Of a stretch of 64,000 bases of DNA, positions 26,935 to 34,462 are shown in pieces. Source of the DNA: Candidatus Iainarchaeum sp. GTDB taxonomy: Archaea; Iainarchaeota; Iainarchaeia; Iainarchaeales; GCA-2688035. The stretch is from NCBI GenBank assembly GCA_017610205.1, contig JAFCCL010000008.1, forward strand, positions 29,932 through 93,931, given 5' to 3'. The notes under the pieces are model-generated. The model made no database searches. It was not told where the DNA came from and saw only the letters and a program-made list of their open reading frames with translations. A program made the translations under genes and the position numbers. Every line of letters begins with the position of its first letter. Positions within the stretch are counted from its first letter, which is position 1.

Positions 26935-27252
26935 TCACTGGCTTTTTAGCCTATGCAGCCTTTTTTCAAGTTCGTTGTAAAGTTCTTGTTTTTTTTTCTT
27001 GTTTAGTTTGAATAGTTGTTTCTCAATTGCTTTTTCTGTGAGGGTAAAAATATAATTTGTCTTTATTACGCTATCTTTTATTGCTCCGTCTTTTTTTGTA
27101 AGAGCAATACCCTTCATTCTAACATTGCTTGTTATGCCTGCAACAACAACGTTTCCGAGTTCCTCAAAAAGGACTACTGCCGGCCTCTTCTTTATTTCAA
27201 AGGTGTCAGTGAACTGTGCCTTTGCAAGCACAACGTTTCCTGGTTCAAGCAT
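26935..27252 (-). CDS. MazF/PemK-family mRNA interferase toxin
   Basis: A 105-residue protein starting MLEPGNVVLAKAQFTDTFEI, then KKRPAVVLFEELGNVVVAGI. GNVVLA-x-F with KRPAVVL is the beta-barrel core of the MazF/PemK family, which cuts single-stranded mRNA at short sites. The ATG at 27252 overlaps the end of the antitoxin gene by eight bases, so the pair is translationally coupled. The C-terminal lysine-rich helices are longer than in MazF of E. coli. Confidence 0.8.
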   Translation of the reverse strand: MLEPGNVVLAKAQFTDTFEIKKRPAVVLFEELGNVVVAGITSNVRMKGIALTKKDGAIKDSVIKTNYIFTLTEKAIEKQLFKLNKKKKQELYNELEKRLHRLKSQ

Positions 27253-27472
27253 TTTCCCAGTCCTCATCTTCCTTATTGTCCCAAAGCTCAGCCATTTTTT
27301 CCTGCTGAATCTTATGCAGAAACTCGTCATACTGGTTTTTCATCTTGCAGGCCTTGTAAACCCTTGTAAGCTCAAGAATCAGCTCAGAGTAGGTCTGCCT
27401 TGGATACTGTTTGACTTCCTTCAACTCTGCAAGAGCCGGTTTCTTAACCTGAATAGTAGTAACATCAGACAT
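27245..27472 (-). CDS. Antitoxin paired with the MazF-like toxin
   Basis: A 75-residue protein: MSDVTTIQVKKPALAELKEV, then QTYSELILELTRVYKACK and an acidic end (MAELWDNKEDEDWENA). The short strand VTTIQVKK followed by helices fits an RHH antitoxin, and the acidic tail a toxin-binding segment. A perfect palindrome (27501-27512) about 30 bases upstream is the probable operator. The ATG at 27472 is chosen over upstream in-frame starts. Confidence 0.75.
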   Translation of the reverse strand: MSDVTTIQVKKPALAELKEVKQYPRQTYSELILELTRVYKACKMKNQYDEFLHKIQQEKMAELWDNKEDEDWENA

Positions 27473-27500
27473 ATAACTCACATATAAGAGATACATAGTT

Positions 27501-27512
27501 AGTTATATAACT
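27501..27512. promoter_or_regulatory. 12-bp palindromic operator/promoter of the MazF-like module
   Basis: AGTTATATAACT is a perfect palindrome lying 29 bases before the antitoxin start on the minus strand. It contains a TATA-like core, so it could be promoter and operator at once. Confidence 0.55.
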
Positions 27513-27619
27513 CTTTCTTATGTCCTTTTCCTCTTTTTTATTGTTTCGGGCATACGTGGTGGAAAGTGAAAAAAAGGGGAAAAGAACCGATGTGGCAAAA
27601 GAGGAAACAAACATAAATA

Positions 27620-27645
27620 TATATACTTGTTAGTATTAGTATATA
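27620..27645. promoter_or_regulatory. Inverted-repeat operator of the third toxin-antitoxin module
   Basis: TATATACT and AGTATATA form an 8-bp inverted repeat with a 10-base spacer, 13 bases before the TTG start at 27659. It overlaps the expected TATA box and fits self-regulation by the AbrB-type antitoxin. Confidence 0.6.
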
Positions 27646-27658
27646 TTATGGTGTTTTA

Positions 27659-27874
27659 TTGAAACGTGTATTTTTCTTCAGCAAGCACTACAGGAAAGAC
27701 AAGGGAATTGACACAAGTCTTGCAATTGAATGCATTAATACTGGGAAGAAAGCACTTGATGAAAAACCAAATAAGTTCAAAAGTCACAAAAAGCACAGGA
27801 AAGGGGTGCTAATAGTTGTTTGGAAGGACCGAGGAGAGAAATGTTTTGTGATAACAGCCTATTGGAAACATTAG
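27659..27874 (+). CDS. Probable toxin (DUF4258/MqsR-like) of a Zn-AbrB antitoxin module
   Basis: A 71-residue basic protein: RVFFFSKHYRKDKGIDTSLA, then CINTGKKALDEKPNKFKSHK and VLIVVWKDRGEKCFVITAYW. The small alpha-beta layout with HKKHRKGVLIVV and CFVITAYW resembles the DUF4258/MqsR-type RNases paired with zinc antitoxins. It begins with TTG, since the upstream ATG at 27648 is out of frame and stops at once. The antitoxin gene starts 14 bases after its stop. Confidence 0.65.
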   Translation: MKRVFFFSKHYRKDKGIDTSLAIECINTGKKALDEKPNKFKSHKKHRKGVLIVVWKDRGEKCFVITAYWKH

Positions 27875-27887
27875 GAGATGATGAAAA

Positions 27888-28205
27888 ATGATTGAGAATG
27901 AGAAATGTCCAAAATGTGAAAATGGAAAACTGCACGAAGTATTTGATGAGGTAGAGCCAGGCATAAAGGTTGAATCATTCAAATGCGGCAAATGCAGTGA
28001 AACCTGGTATTCGCAGGAAATAATGGAGAAAATAGAGGCCATGCAGGGAGCAAAAGCAGAGCAAAGGAGACTGGTTAAAGTTGGAAACAGCATTGCAGCA
28101 ATAATTCCGGCAAAAATAGCCAAAAAGCTGGACTTGCATGAAAAGGAAAAAATCTACGTGGAAGAGCAAAACGGCGAAATCCTGATAAGGGCAAGCAAAG
28201 TATAA
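27888..28205 (+). CDS. Antitoxin: zinc-finger plus AbrB/SpoVT domain
   Basis: A 105-residue protein. The N-terminal part has CPKCENGKLHEVF and KCGKCSETWYSQEIM, the zinc-binding part of YgiT/MqsA-type antitoxins. From about residue 60, RLVKVGNSIAAIIPAKIAKK and LHEKEKIYVEEQNGE form a swapped-hairpin AbrB DNA-binding domain. GGAGATGAT precedes the ATG. Fusion of the two modules fits an antitoxin that binds toxin with one end and its operator (27620-27645) with the other. The exact repeat 28205-28226 starts at its last base. Confidence 0.78.
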   Translation: MIENEKCPKCENGKLHEVFDEVEPGIKVESFKCGKCSETWYSQEIMEKIEAMQGAKAEQRRLVKVGNSIAAIIPAKIAKKLDLHEKEKIYVEEQNGEILIRASKV

Positions 28206-28226
28206 ATTAACACAAATTTTAGGACA
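28205..28226 (+). repeat. 22-bp exact direct repeat, right copy
   Basis: Right copy of 25588-25609, identical over 22 bases. It closes the toxin-antitoxin island and begins at the last base of the AbrB-type antitoxin gene. Confidence 0.8.
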
Positions 28227-28337
28227 ACATTCCATTACTTACTTAGTTTTCCAAACCTATCTTTTCCCCTCTCCCTTCAAATTATTCTTATGCGAATAAT
28301 TAACCAATTCTTTTAAAGCAGGGGGACAAAAGCGCAC

Positions 28338-28363
28338 AAGGAAAGAATGTTTTTCCTAAAGCT
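28338..28363. promoter_or_regulatory. Shared palindromic regulatory motif (copy 1)
   Basis: AGGAAA-N7-TTTCCT within a 26-base block that is repeated almost exactly at 33738-33764 (one difference inside, one in the last bases). It lies about 60 bases before the gene at 28424. A TATA-like CTTAAATAG (about 28394) sits between it and the start. It is a likely activator or repressor site for both genes. Confidence 0.55.
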
Positions 28364-28423
28364 AGAGATTTTAACCGTGTATTGTTCTAAAGGCTTAAAT
28401 AGTTCCTTACTCTAAATCTATTT

Positions 28424-28807
28424 ATGAGCAAGGTAAGCGCCTGGTTTGTGAGGAAAGCCAGGGCAATTGGAAACATTTCAAAGCGGTGGAAAAAAACTCC
28501 TGAGCAAAAGGCAAGAAACCGCGTTATAAAGCTCTGTAAGGAAAAAAATGCAATAAAAATCTCTGATAATGGCGAGAAGGCCTTTAGCCGCTATTGGTAT
28601 TCATCTGCTAAGAGTTTGGCTTGGCAAATCCCATGGGCTGCCAATTACATTGCAGGGACACTTAAAAACTCCCAAAAAAGAGGTGTTGTTGGCGTAGAAG
28701 GTCTAGTTAATGGATCAATGGCTTTTATTAAGGTGGAAGATGCAATAAACGAAATTCGAGCAAGTGGAAGAGGCGTATTCTTTAGCCACCGTCAAAAGAA
28801 TTATTAA
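28424..28807 (+). CDS. Hypothetical basic protein
   Basis: A 127-residue, basic protein: MSKVSAWFVRKARAIGNISK, then KAFSRYWYSSAKSLAWQIPW and GVVGVEGLVNGSMAFIKVED. It has a helical N-terminus and a short beta-type end, with no recognised family. A TATA-like box 25 bases before the ATG suggests a leaderless transcript, and a palindromic motif shared with the gene at 33841 lies upstream. Confidence 0.5.
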   Translation: MSKVSAWFVRKARAIGNISKRWKKTPEQKARNRVIKLCKEKNAIKISDNGEKAFSRYWYSSAKSLAWQIPWAANYIAGTLKNSQKRGVVGVEGLVNGSMAFIKVEDAINEIRASGRGVFFSHRQKNY

Positions 28808-28839
28808 TAAAAATCAAAACAAAAAACAAAATACAACTA

Positions 28840-29224
28840 ACTTCTACATAACATTAAATTCTTTTTGAAGATTGAAAAAAGGAAAATTACTGCTCCCAAG
28901 CGACGTTCCTTACAACTCACAAGCCACGTATAACCGTTTCCTAGATAGCGTAGGGAGCGCAGGAAAGCCAAATAAGGCAAATACAGTGCAAAAGAATACT
29001 GGAATATAGCGCGAAAACGCTAGGAAACGCCTTGTACCCCCACTATGGGTCATTTAGGGCAAATAACCCTCGAGATAAAGGATAATCGTTATTATACCGA
29101 ATCTCCACGTCTAGAACTTTTCAAAAAACGCAAAAAAACACCTGTGAAAAATTGATTGGTGGAAGTGGAGGTGGCGTAATTTCTTTTCAAAGGTAGGGCA
29201 AAGAGCAATCTGTTATGTAGAAGT
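28840..29224. repeat. Inverted repeat pair (14 bp arms)
   Basis: ACTTCTACATAACA at 28840-28853 is the exact reverse complement of 29211-29224. The arms are 357 bases apart. The same core returns in the hairpin at 29640-29662 and, partly, at the end of the helicase gene (about 20579). The arrangement fits a MITE-like or IS-derived element. Confidence 0.6.
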
Positions 29225-29639
29225 AAGAGTCGATATTTAATGTCTGCTTCTTCTAAAACCATTGTTGCAGCGAGAATCGCTGCCTGTGTTCTAACATAGG
29301 CCAACCTCCTCTTTTTATGCAACCCAATAAAGCGCCAATAGTTCTTTTGTGTTCTGTTATACTTCGTCCTCTTCCCAATAATTCTGGCTGGTTGCAGAGC
29401 ACAGCGTAAGACTGGCTGCAAAGCCTTCTTGCAATAACTTTTGTGCCCTTATTTGCACAAGGGGGGGATCTTTTCTTCTTAGATTCTCGATTCCTTTAGC
29501 CGGTCTTTTTGCTGTCTCCAAAAAACTGTCCCTGGCCTGTTACATCCTTTGCACGTTTTCCCCTCAAAAAATTGGCCATATTCAATTTACGCTATGGGAG
29601 CGTTAAAATCTTTATTTTTTAGGCACAAACAACAATATG

Positions 29640-29662
29640 TTATGTAGCATTTAACTACATAA
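29640..29662. repeat. Hairpin with 8-bp stem
   Basis: TTATGTAG, a 7-base loop, then CTACATAA. It belongs to the same sequence family as the inverted repeat at 28840/29211. Confidence 0.6.
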
Positions 29663-29914
29663 TCTATTTGTTTTTTGACAATTCACTGTCTTTAAACCAC
29701 TGCATAATACAAACTTTTTTTAAAGCCTGTTGGAGATGAAGCCACTACTGACGGCATAAGCCCAAAGCAAGGCTGATTAGGATGCCTTTTTCTGGCTTAC
29801 AAAGTGGGATGTACTTAACGCGCAAAAAAAACTTTAAAAAATGAGAACACGTCTGTATGCGCAAAGAAACAATCCCCCACAAAATTAATTATGTAGACTT
29901 TGGGCTCTTTTTTT

Positions 29915-30583
29915 TTATTTTTTCTTCTTCGTTTTCTTTTTCTTCTTTGCTTCCCTTATTGTTCTTCCGCCTGCTCTTGCTTTTTTCTTTTGCCTTGTTG
30001 CTCTTTGCATCCCTCTAATTGATCTAGCTGAACCAAGCCTTACAGCCCCTTCTCCTCTTGAACTTCCTTTCTTCGCTGTTTTTCCTTTAGAAACCCTTCT
30101 TACAATAAGTTCTTCGCTAATTACTTTTTCCTTAGGGGTTTTCCAGTATCCTTTTTTTACCAATATCTCTCTTTGGGTTGATCCCCGCCCAGTTCTCTGT
30201 TCCATGGGAATTGTCTCATGCCTATATTCTGCTTCAACGTAAACTGGTTTTCCAGGTTCCCGAATTATTTTCCTCCCTGTCACAGTGTACCTGCTTGCCT
30301 TTCCTGGTTTTATTGTTCCATCCGGTCTCCTTGTTCCAACCGCTATGCTGAGCCTTGGTTGTTCATACCCAAATGTCTCTTTGAAAGCTTTTCTTTCAGA
30401 TACTCTTTGTGGTCTTGTCCTTGTCAATCCTGCCTTTTTCAGGGCTGCCTTCAATTTTGCCCTTTGAGTTACAGTTGGCTGTTTTGACCCCTTTTTTCCC
30501 GCTCTTTTCCGCATTGTATCCCATTCTTTATTGTGTTGTTTCCTTTTTTTAAGCTTTGCAACGTCGACTGTTCTTCTCTTCAT
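29915..30583 (-). CDS. Highly basic hypothetical protein
   Basis: A 222-residue protein very rich in Lys and Arg, ending in a long lysine tail (KKKKKTKKKK). The middle has beta-type stretches such as RYTVTGRKIIREPGKPVYVE. Such composition suggests binding to nucleic acid, perhaps chromatin or ribosome, but no family was recognised. It is monocistronic and divergent from the surface-protein gene. Confidence 0.5.
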   Translation of the reverse strand: MKRRTVDVAKLKKRKQHNKEWDTMRKRAGKKGSKQPTVTQRAKLKAALKKAGLTRTRPQRVSERKAFKETFGYEQPRLSIAVGTRRPDGTIKPGKASRYTVTGRKIIREPGKPVYVEAEYRHETIPMEQRTGRGSTQREILVKKGYWKTPKEKVISEELIVRRVSKGKTAKKGSSRGEGAVRLGSARSIRGMQRATRQKKKARAGGRTIREAKKKKKTKKKK

Positions 30584-30689
30584 TTTTCCACCTTTTCAAT
30601 TAATTTATTATCTTTCCTTCCTTTTAATTCTTTGTTATTTTTTCTTAGTTTAAAAAGAATTTTTTTTTTAATCTTAATAATTTAAATAC

Positions 30690-30712
30690 CAATTAAGTCT
30701 TATATATAGCAA
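30690..30712 (+). promoter_or_regulatory. TATA-box promoter of the Cys-rich surface protein
   Basis: CTTATATATAGC just before the ATG at 30713, with an A-rich BRE-like stretch (TTTAAATACC) in front. The short distance to the start suggests a very short or absent leader. Confidence 0.45.
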
Positions 30713-33283
30713 ATGAATTCAAAAATTGGAATTGCTGCAACAATTATTGTTATTGCTTTGGCGGCATTTGTTTTGTTTTATCCGCAGGTTTTTCAGGATG
30801 AAAACCAAGCAGGGTTTTTTACGCTTTACTTTGCTGATTGTGGTGATGGTGATTGTTCGCCATCTGAAGACTATGAAAGCTGTTCGCAAGACTGTTGTTC
30901 AACTGTTTGTAACAATTTTTGTGAAAGTTCTTTTTGCTTTGAAATTGATCCAGACTGTGATATTTTGGGAAATGCGACAGGTGAATGTTGTGGAAATGGT
31001 GTTTGTGAGGGAACAGATGATTGTATAACCTGTCCGGCAGATTGTCCTGGAAGCGTTGTTTGCAGTGTTGATGGTGATTGTCCTGATGATGGTAATTCTT
31101 TGACTGTTGAGACTTGTTCTAATCCTGGTGCTTGTGATTCTTCTTGTTCTAGTGTTCCTTGTGTTGTTGAGTGTAGTGTTGATGGTGATTGTCCTGATGA
31201 TGGTAATTCTTTGACTGTTGAGATTTGTTCTGATGGTGATACCTGTGCTGCTGCCTGTTCTTTGACTGTTGAGATTTGTTCTGATGGTGATACCTGTGCT
31301 GCTGCCTGTTCTAGTGTTCCTTGTGTTGTTGAGTGTAGTGTTGATGGTGATTGTCCTGATGATGCTAATGTAATGACTGTAGATACTTGTACAAATCCTG
31401 CCACCTGTGCTGCAAACTGTGTTTACACGCCTATTGGTTGCAGTATTGCCTGCAGTTCAAATACTGATTGTGATGACAGCAATCCACTTACTGTTAACAC
31501 ATGCTCTTCTCCAGGAACTTGTGATTCTGCCTGCGAATTTCCGCTGTGTGATATTGAATGCAGTGTTGACACAGATTGTGATGATTTAAATTCTTTTACT
31601 TCTGATACCTGCAGCAATCCGGCGACTTGCAGTGCTGATTGCTCTTATTCTGCCTGCACTCCTGCGTGCTTTTCAAGTACTGATTGTGATGACGGGCTTT
31701 CCAATACTGTTGATACCTGCAATGGTGCAGGAACATGTGATGCAAACTGCAGCTCTGAAGTTTGCACACCCTCTTGTTTTAGTGATTTAGATTGTGATGA
31801 TGGCAACCCGGCCACTTTTGGAATGTGTATTCATCCCGGCGCATGTGGTGCCCATTGTGTTGATGACTTTTGTACAATTGAGTGCAATAGCAATGTTGAA
31901 TGTAATGATTCGGATTCTTTAACAACTGATACTTGTTCAGATCCAGGAACCTGTGAGTCTGCTTGCTCAAACACCTCTTGTACAATTGCCTGTTCTTCCA
32001 ATTCTGATTGTGACGATTCCAATCCTTTAACAGCTGACGTTTGTGACAATCCAGGTACTTGTGCAGCAAGTTGCAGCCATCCACAGGAAGATTTTCTGCT
32101 TTCCTTTGAGTTTCCATCAAGCTTTGATGAGGGTTTTGAAAGGGGCAATGTTGTTGACTTGAATGTTTTTATAGAGGATAATGAAGGTAATCCAGTTAAT
32201 GAGGCTTCTTTTACTTTGACAGATTCTGAGGGAAACGAGGTTGAGCTTGAGGGCATTGGGGGTGGCAATTATGTTGGAAAATATACAATTCCTATTAATT
32301 TTCCTGTTGGAGAGCACACTTTTTCATTTTTTGCTGTAAAGGTTGACGATTCCGGTTCTGAAAAGTTTGGTTATGAGGAAATTGTGCGCGATGTAAATAC
32401 CGGAAAAATAATTGCTGTTTTGCTTGAGCCTTCTGTTGCAAAAGCCATTCCTGGTAAAAAAACAGAGATAAAGTTCAAAGTTGTTTACGGCAACAATGAT
32501 TCTGTTGAGGATGCAAATGTTTCTGCTGAAATAAACGGCGTTCAAATTCCTTTAACTTATTCAAACAATGTATTTTCAGGTCATTATCTTTTCTCAGATT
32601 CGGATTTGGAAGAAGCTTCTCTTGTAATTTCAGCTAATGATTCTGCTGGAAACAGTGGGACAACAACAATTCCATTTTCAGTAGAGCAGCCATTTTCTCT
32701 TTCCGCAATTCTTGCAGTACTTGCACTTATTGTAGCTGCTGTAATTACAGTTTATGGTTTAAAGCGAACACACAGGCTTTCAAAGCTTTTGCACAAGATT
32801 GAGCGAATAAAGGGCGCTACAAGGGCTGCAAAATTACAGCATTCAATTGCAAAAGAAAAAGGCCAGAGAAAAAAGCTTGCAAAAAAAATTATTCAGCAGG
32901 AAAAAGACCTTGTAAAAGCAAAACAAGAAGTTGAGGTTGAAAGAAGAAAACAGGCTTTTGCTGTAAAAAGAATGCCAATTGAGTCAAAGTATGCGGCCCA
33001 TGGGGCAAGTGTTGGTATTATTTCTAAGGTAAAGAAAATCTTTTCAAAAACTTCTAAGAAAACAAAAGGCCAAAAACAGGTTGAAAAGGCAAAAGGGCAA
33101 TCGCAGACTGAAAAAAGGGTTGGAGAAATTGACACAGAAGTTTCAGGCCTGAAGGAAAAAATGAAAAATCTTGAAGCAGAGTTCTTTAAGCAGACAATTA
33201 AAGAGGATTTTTTCAGAAAAAAGCTTTTTGACTACAGGGAAAAAATGCACCTGCTTGAATTGGAAAAAAAGAAAATTGAATAA
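30713..33283 (+). CDS. Large Cys-rich repeat surface protein with cytoplasmic coiled coil
   Basis: An 856-residue membrane protein. An N-terminal hydrophobic segment (IGIAATIIVIALAAFVLFY) is followed by about 430 residues of Cys-rich repeats of roughly 40 residues, each with a C-x-x-D-x-D-C-D-D-x-N type core and paired cysteines (ECSVDGDCPDDGNSLTVE is one). The Asp-rich turns look like calcium sites. Then come immunoglobulin-like beta domains (about 460-670), one membrane segment (ILAVLALIVAAVITVYGL, about 680) and a lysine/glutamate-rich coiled coil in the cytoplasm. The layout fits an outward adhesion or sensing protein linked to the cell interior. A 51-bp perfect tandem duplication lies at 31208-31309. 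Confidence 0.75.
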   Translation: MNSKIGIAATIIVIALAAFVLFYPQVFQDENQAGFFTLYFADCGDGDCSPSEDYESCSQDCCSTVCNNFCESSFCFEIDPDCDILGNATGECCGNGVCEGTDDCITCPADCPGSVVCSVDGDCPDDGNSLTVETCSNPGACDSSCSSVPCVVECSVDGDCPDDGNSLTVEICSDGDTCAAACSLTVEICSDGDTCAAACSSVPCVVECSVDGDCPDDANVMTVDTCTNPATCAANCVYTPIGCSIACSSNTDCDDSNPLTVNTCSSPGTCDSACEFPLCDIECSVDTDCDDLNSFTSDTCSNPATCSADCSYSACTPACFSSTDCDDGLSNTVDTCNGAGTCDANCSSEVCTPSCFSDLDCDDGNPATFGMCIHPGACGAHCVDDFCTIECNSNVECNDSDSLTTDTCSDPGTCESACSNTSCTIACSSNSDCDDSNPLTADVCDNPGTCAASCSHPQEDFLLSFEFPSSFDEGFERGNVVDLNVFIEDNEGNPVNEASFTLTDSEGNEVELEGIGGGNYVGKYTIPINFPVGEHTFSFFAVKVDDSGSEKFGYEEIVRDVNTGKIIAVLLEPSVAKAIPGKKTEIKFKVVYGNNDSVEDANVSAEINGVQIPLTYSNNVFSGHYLFSDSDLEEASLVISANDSAGNSGTTTIPFSVEQPFSLSAILAVLALIVAAVITVYGLKRTHRLSKLLHKIERIKGATRAAKLQHSIAKEKGQRKKLAKKIIQQEKDLVKAKQEVEVERRKQAFAVKRMPIESKYAAHGASVGIISKVKKIFSKTSKKTKGQKQVEKAKGQSQTEKRVGEIDTEVSGLKEKMKNLEAEFFKQTIKEDFFRKKLFDYREKMHLLELEKKKIE
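31208..31309 (+). repeat. 51-bp perfect tandem duplication inside the surface-protein gene
   Basis: 31208-31258 and 31259-31309 are identical, encoding SLTVEICSDGDTCAAAC twice. The copy number is in frame (17 codons), so the array can grow or shrink without breaking the gene. Confidence 0.9.
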
Positions 33284-33297
33284 GGTTTTGAAATTTC

Positions 33298-33654
33298 TTA
33301 CTCTTCAACGCTTACTTTTAAGACTCTATTGTGCTTTTTCTTCACGTAATTAAAGCCCTGGTAGTGTTCAAGAACAACAAGGCTTATTGCCTGTTCTCCA
33401 ATCCTTGCAGCCTGCTTTGGCCAAATATCATAATAGGATTTTTTAATGTCACCTGGTTTAAACTCAGGAATTTTCACTACTGCTGTAGTCTTAAATCCTG
33501 TTTTTTCGAAACTGAATTGCTGTCCAAGATTAAGTTCAAACGAAACAATTTCTGTTTCTGCTCCATCATTTTCAATTTCTATACAAAGCGAAATAGGCTC
33601 ACGCCTGCTAATCTTCATTTTGAAAGGCGTAAAACTTGTTCTTATATCAAGCAT
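33298..33654 (-). CDS. Hypothetical beta-sandwich protein
   Basis: A 118-residue protein rich in beta strands: MKISRREPISLCIEIENDGA, VSFELNLGQQFSFEK, VVKIPEFKPGDIKKSYYDIW. The pattern (IEIENDGAE, then a P-G-D turn) resembles CARDB-type or NPCBM-like beta sandwiches of archaeal cytoplasmic proteins. It converges on the surface-protein gene. Function unknown. Confidence 0.55.
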   Translation of the reverse strand: MLDIRTSFTPFKMKISRREPISLCIEIENDGAETEIVSFELNLGQQFSFEKTGFKTTAVVKIPEFKPGDIKKSYYDIWPKQAARIGEQAISLVVLEHYQGFNYVKKKHNRVLKVSVEE

Positions 33655-33737
33655 AAAACATTTTCATTCTGAAATGGTTAAAAAACATTGTTTTTTTACC
33701 AAAAGCCTTAAATACTACTTTGCAATATTCTTCTAGC

Positions 33738-33764
33738 AAAGGAAAGATTGTTTTTCCTAAAACT
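33738..33764. promoter_or_regulatory. Shared palindromic regulatory motif (copy 2)
   Basis: AGGAAA-N7-TTTCCT, matching the motif at 28338-28363, about 75 bases before the winged-helix gene at 33841. A third half-site (TTAGGAAAAA) lies at about 33795 in the opposite sense. Confidence 0.55.
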
Positions 33765-33840
33765 GGTTGCTGCCCTGTGCAACAATCTTTTTCTTTAGGA
33801 AAAATTTTGTTTCTTATAGTAATTATGTATAAGTGGTCAT

Positions 33841-34314
33841 GTGGTGTATCATCCTGAATCAGAACTTGTTAGAAAATCTTTTACTGTAAAGAAGATGGAT
33901 TTCCCGCCTTCTGTTCAGTTAACAAAGCGTTCAATGCTTAGGTGGTTTGCAATAAGTTTTGGTTTGCTTTCAGAGCAGGAGTCCAGGGATACTGTGCTTA
34001 ATGTTTTGGATTCCTTGTTTTATTTTTTGCTTTCCAAGAAGCAGAATCCTTCAACAATTGAATTGCAAACCTATATTTCTGACAAGTATGGTAAGAAAAT
34101 AAGCGAAAAATTGCTTCGCTATCATTTAAACAGGCTTATTGCATCTGAATTTGTGCAGAGGAAGCGGAACAGGTATTTCTTAAACAACAACCCTTTCTCT
34201 GAGCCTGATAACCTTGTTGAAAGCTTTAATTACTGGGTTAAAAAACCAGTAAATGAAAGCCTTGACGGAATTGGTCTTGTTTTGGAAAAAATTGTATCAA
34301 ATTACAAAAAGTAA
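33841..34314 (+). CDS. Winged-helix DNA-binding protein
   Basis: A 157-residue protein. TLNVLDSLFYFLLSKKQNPS begins a helical block, IELQTYISDKYGKKISEKLL with RYHLNRLIASEFVQRKRNRY is a winged helix whose last strand pair forms the wing. It is a likely transcription factor. The start is GTG at 33841; a nearby ATG (33839) is out of frame. The shared palindromic motif at 33738 lies upstream, so it may control itself and the gene at 28424. Confidence 0.65.
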   Translation: MVYHPESELVRKSFTVKKMDFPPSVQLTKRSMLRWFAISFGLLSEQESRDTVLNVLDSLFYFLLSKKQNPSTIELQTYISDKYGKKISEKLLRYHLNRLIASEFVQRKRNRYFLNNNPFSEPDNLVESFNYWVKKPVNESLDGIGLVLEKIVSNYKK

Positions 34315-34460
34315 TTCGGTAAATTTTTGCTGTTCCAATGTTCAAAAAGTAATTTTCTAATTAAGTAATTTTTTCAAGCATTCAAAATTACAAAAAGCAA
34401 TAAGTAATTTTTTTTATATTTTCAACTTACAAAAAAGTAATTCTTCAATTAAGCATTTTT
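34302..34460 (+). repeat. Degenerate A/T-rich tandem repeat (about 4 units of 39-47 bp)
   Basis: TTACAAAAAGTAATT-type units begin at about 34302, 34341, 34388 and 34427, most followed by AATTAAGTAATTTTTT-like sequence. The first unit is the last codons and stop of the winged-helix gene. The region then runs into the 3' end of the NagB-LmbE gene on the other strand. Confidence 0.7.
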
Positions 34461-34462
34461 TT

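Larger units (their letters stand above)
28808..29914. other. 1.1-kb region without a convincing gene; inverted repeats
   Basis: No reading frame here has coding character I trust. One 109-codon frame on the minus strand (29092-29421) is basic, and a neighbouring frame from about 29579 opens with MANFLRGKRAKDVTGQG, so this may be a decayed gene. From about 28900 to 29600 GC content is higher than around it. A 14-base inverted repeat (28840-28853 and 29211-29224) and a hairpin at 29640-29662 share the sequence TTATGTAG/CTACATAA, suggesting the remains of a small mobile element. I see no recognisable structured RNA. Confidence 0.5.

Noticed and set aside
29092..29421. A 109-codon minus-strand ORF as a real gene
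   Set aside because: It lacks a ribosome site, has an odd composition, spans an inverted-repeat arm and resembles no family; a neighbouring frame looks no better.
28861..29640. RNase P RNA or SRP RNA in the higher-GC region
   Set aside because: I looked for the conserved RNase P helices and the SRP GGAAGG-AGCAG region on both strands and did not find them.
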